DNA of 8,619 nt from CAZSMC01 sp964607755 (GTDB lineage: Bacteria > Zhuqueibacterota > Zhuqueibacteria > Residuimicrobiales > Krinioviventaceae). The stretch spans positions 1-8,619 of the forward strand of contig CAZSMC010000120.1 of NCBI GenBank assembly GCA_964607755.1, given 5' to 3'. A program made the translations under genes and the position numbers. Under the pieces are notes generated by a model that saw nothing but the letters and a program-made list of their open reading frames with translations, was not told the DNA's origin and did no database searches. Below are positions 7,177-8,619 of this stretch, piece by piece; position 1 is the stretch's first letter, and each line of letters begins with the position of its first letter.

Positions 7177-8526
7177 TTATTCCAATTCGGTGACACCGGG
7201 AATCGCCACCGGTCTTTCCTGCAGCGGACCGAACTCCCATTTTTCCGGCAAAAGGTCGAGCTCTGAGGCGTTCATGGCCCAGTCCCATTTTAACTGCCGA
7301 CCGGAATAAGCGCTCATTCGGCCCATAATCGCAGTCAGGGTGCTTTCAGCAACTTGCCGGGCTTCGTTGATCGCTTTACTTTTGCGAATGCTTTCCACCA
7401 TATCCGCATATTCCTGCACAGCCGGATTTGCCGGCGAACCCTGGTATTTCCAGGATTTTTCCCCTTCAATAACAGCATTGCCAAAATCAAGATAGGACGA
7501 TCCTTTGGTGCCTTGTACACGCTGATCGTTCCGATAGGTGAATTCATCGATTTGTGTGCCCATGTATTCGATTCGGACGTCGTTAGGATAGACAAATTCG
7601 GCGGTAAAGTGATCGTAAACATTGCCAAATTCCGGTGCGGTTCGGGCTTGTCTGCCGCCTATTGCCATGCACGATACCGGGTGTGAACCAAGAATCCAGT
7701 TCATAATATCGAGATTATGCACGTGCATCTCGACGATAAAATCACCTGACAGCCAGGTCCAGAACAGCCAGCGGCGAATCTGGTATTCCATGTCCGACCA
7801 GTCAGATTGCCGCTCTTTTTCGTCTTCCCGCCAATTTCGCATCGCCCCGCCGGTTCGCACAACCTGGCCGGAGGTGATATCACCGATAGCGCCGTCGTGC
7901 AAGCGCTTGATTGCTTCCTGCATCGGTTCAAAGCGCCGCATCTGTGTACCGGCAACGATGGTTAATCCTTTATCCTGCGCCATTTTTCCGGTTTCGAGAA
8001 ACGAGCGGATGCCAACAGGATCGACAGCCACCGGCTTTTCGACAAACACATGCTTGCCTGCTTTAACAGCAGCGCGGAAATGCAGCGGACGAAATGCGGG
8101 CGGCGTGGTCAGGATAATCATGTCCACATCGCTGTCGATCACTTTTTTGTACGCATCAAAACCAACAAACATGTTTTCCGGCTTGACTCTGTAAATGTCG
8201 TTGACCGGCAGCTCACGTTTCTGCAAATTCTCTTTTATCCGTTCAGGAGCTTCGTTCATATGATCCTGGAACAGATCGCCCATTGCCACCAGCTCGATAC
8301 CTTTGGACGATTCTGCACAGTCGATAATACCGGCGCCGGTACCGCGGCCGCCACAGCCGATCAAGCCGACGCGAATCGTGTCGGAACCGGCCGCAAAAAC
8401 ACCACCTGTTCCGGCAAGTAACGTCGCTCCGGCAACGGAAGATGTTTTCATAAAATCACGTCTGGACATTTTGTTTGAATTCTCCACAAGTTCACCTTTT
8501 GGTTGTGAATCATTAAAAATTGACAT
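7177..8526 (-). CDS. Tat-exported Gfo/Idh/MocA-family NAD(P)-dependent oxidoreductase
   Basis: This is a 449-residue protein. A twin-arginine signal spans residues 20-45: 'SRRDFMK' at 21-27, the hydrophobic 'VAGATLLAGTGGVFA', and cleavage near A45. The Rossmann nucleotide-binding motif 'GLIGCGGRG' is at 54-62. The family's 'EKP' motif with the putative catalytic lysine is at 163-165, within 'KHVFVEKPVAVDP'. The C-terminal alpha/beta domain carries 'EMHVHNLDIMNW' (266-277), a likely active-site histidine region. Tat export implies that it folds and binds NAD(P) before leaving the cytoplasm, as does Zymomonas glucose-fructose oxidoreductase. The likely role is oxidising or reducing a sugar hydroxyl in the periplasm, and the DUF1080 gene downstream fits 3-keto-glycoside chemistry. 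The start is uncertain: the ATG at 8526 lacks a clear Shine-Dalgarno; a GTG at codon 14 has AAGGTG 5 nt before it, and ATG codon 20 is also possible. All three keep the Tat motif. Confidence 0.92.
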   Translation of the reverse strand: MSIFNDSQPKGELVENSNKMSRRDFMKTSSVAGATLLAGTGGVFAAGSDTIRVGLIGCGGRGTGAGIIDCAESSKGIELVAMGDLFQDHMNEAPERIKENLQKRELPVNDIYRVKPENMFVGFDAYKKVIDSDVDMIILTTPPAFRPLHFRAAVKAGKHVFVEKPVAVDPVGIRSFLETGKMAQDKGLTIVAGTQMRRFEPMQEAIKRLHDGAIGDITSGQVVRTGGAMRNWREDEKERQSDWSDMEYQIRRWLFWTWLSGDFIVEMHVHNLDIMNWILGSHPVSCMAIGGRQARTAPEFGNVYDHFTAEFVYPNDVRIEYMGTQIDEFTYRNDQRVQGTKGSSYLDFGNAVIEGEKSWKYQGSPANPAVQEYADMVESIRKSKAINEARQVAESTLTAIMGRMSAYSGRQLKWDWAMNASELDLLPEKWEFGPLQERPVAIPGVTELE

Positions 8527-8568
8527 TTTTTGAAAAGCATGTTAGTTTACCAATTGAATTAATTCTAC

Positions 8569-8596
8569 AATTTATGAATTATTCTTGATTTTGCAA
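8569..8596 (-). promoter_or_regulatory. Possible promoter of the oxidoreductase-DUF1080 pair
   Basis: Read on the minus strand, TTGCAA (8596-8591), a 16-nt spacer and TAAATT (8574-8569) resemble a sigma70-type promoter about 45 bp before the ATG at 8526. The whole stretch is AT-rich, so confidence is low. It is the only candidate in the visible upstream sequence. Confidence 0.3.
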
Positions 8597-8611
8597 GCAT
8601 TTCCTGCAAAA
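8589..8611. promoter_or_regulatory. Inverted repeat overlapping the possible -35 box
   Basis: TTTTGCA (8589-8595) and TGCAAAA (8605-8611) are exact reverse complements around 9 nt. The repeat overlaps the candidate -35 box of the minus-strand pair. This position would suit an operator, but with 7-bp AT-rich arms chance is a real alternative. Confidence 0.25.
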
Positions 8612-8619
8612 AAAAGTAA

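Noticed and set aside
7622..8194. 190-codon plus-strand open frame opposite the oxidoreductase gene
   Set aside because: It is antisense to conserved Gfo/Idh/MocA motifs and has a Ser/Arg/Cys-rich composition typical of a shadow frame.
7177..8526. Assignment of the oxidoreductase to glycoside hydrolase family 109
   Set aside because: GH109 enzymes share the Tat and Rossmann features, but as I recall they carry a THGLGP-like motif. Here the corresponding region reads EMHVHNLDIMNW. I leave it as a general Gfo/Idh/MocA protein.

Overview
The window looks like a carbohydrate-degradation locus from a Gram-negative bacterium of the FCB group. Calditrichota, KSB1 or a similar lineage is my best guess. 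The evidence is two proteins ending in a type IX secretion (T9SS) type A sorting domain of the 'NYPNPFNPSTTIEY ... ML(L/F)LK' form, which is typical of that group, and a set of exported enzymes common in its polysaccharide degraders. No rRNA, tRNA, CRISPR array, transposase or phage gene is visible. The lineage is inferred from protein style only.

Layout. Positions 1-444 (+) hold the 3' end of a secreted protein with a sorting domain, followed by a textbook intrinsic terminator (466-507). A gap of about 530 bp contains two hairpins or inverted repeats but no supported gene. Positions 982-2751 (+) encode a second, complete surface protein: signal peptide, CBM9/DOMON-like domain, GEVED domain, fibronectin-type-III-like domain and T9SS tail. 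Its last 147 codons are a gap-free paralogue of the partial gene at the left edge. Positions 2854-5628 (+) encode a secreted 924-residue family 2 glycoside hydrolase (GH2). A long imperfect palindrome (5650-5740) then separates this plus-strand series from a convergent minus-strand pair. That pair is a Tat-exported Gfo/Idh/MocA-family oxidoreductase (7177-8526, transcribed first) followed by a Sec-exported protein with two DUF1080 (3-keto-disaccharide hydrolase) domains (5773-7098).

How the genes may work together. All five products appear to leave the cytoplasm: three carry Sec signals, one carries a Tat signal, and the partial one has a T9SS tail. The minus-strand pair matches the two activities of the oxidative 3-keto-glycoside route, in which a Gfo/Idh/MocA enzyme oxidises a sugar hydroxyl and a DUF1080 enzyme cleaves the weakened glycosidic bond. 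Here both appear to be placed in the periplasm. Next to a classical GH2 glycosidase and surface-displayed binding proteins, the window can be read as a hybrid hydrolytic and oxidative glycan-degradation locus. Substrate and enzyme chemistry are inference. The family assignments are well supported by visible motifs.
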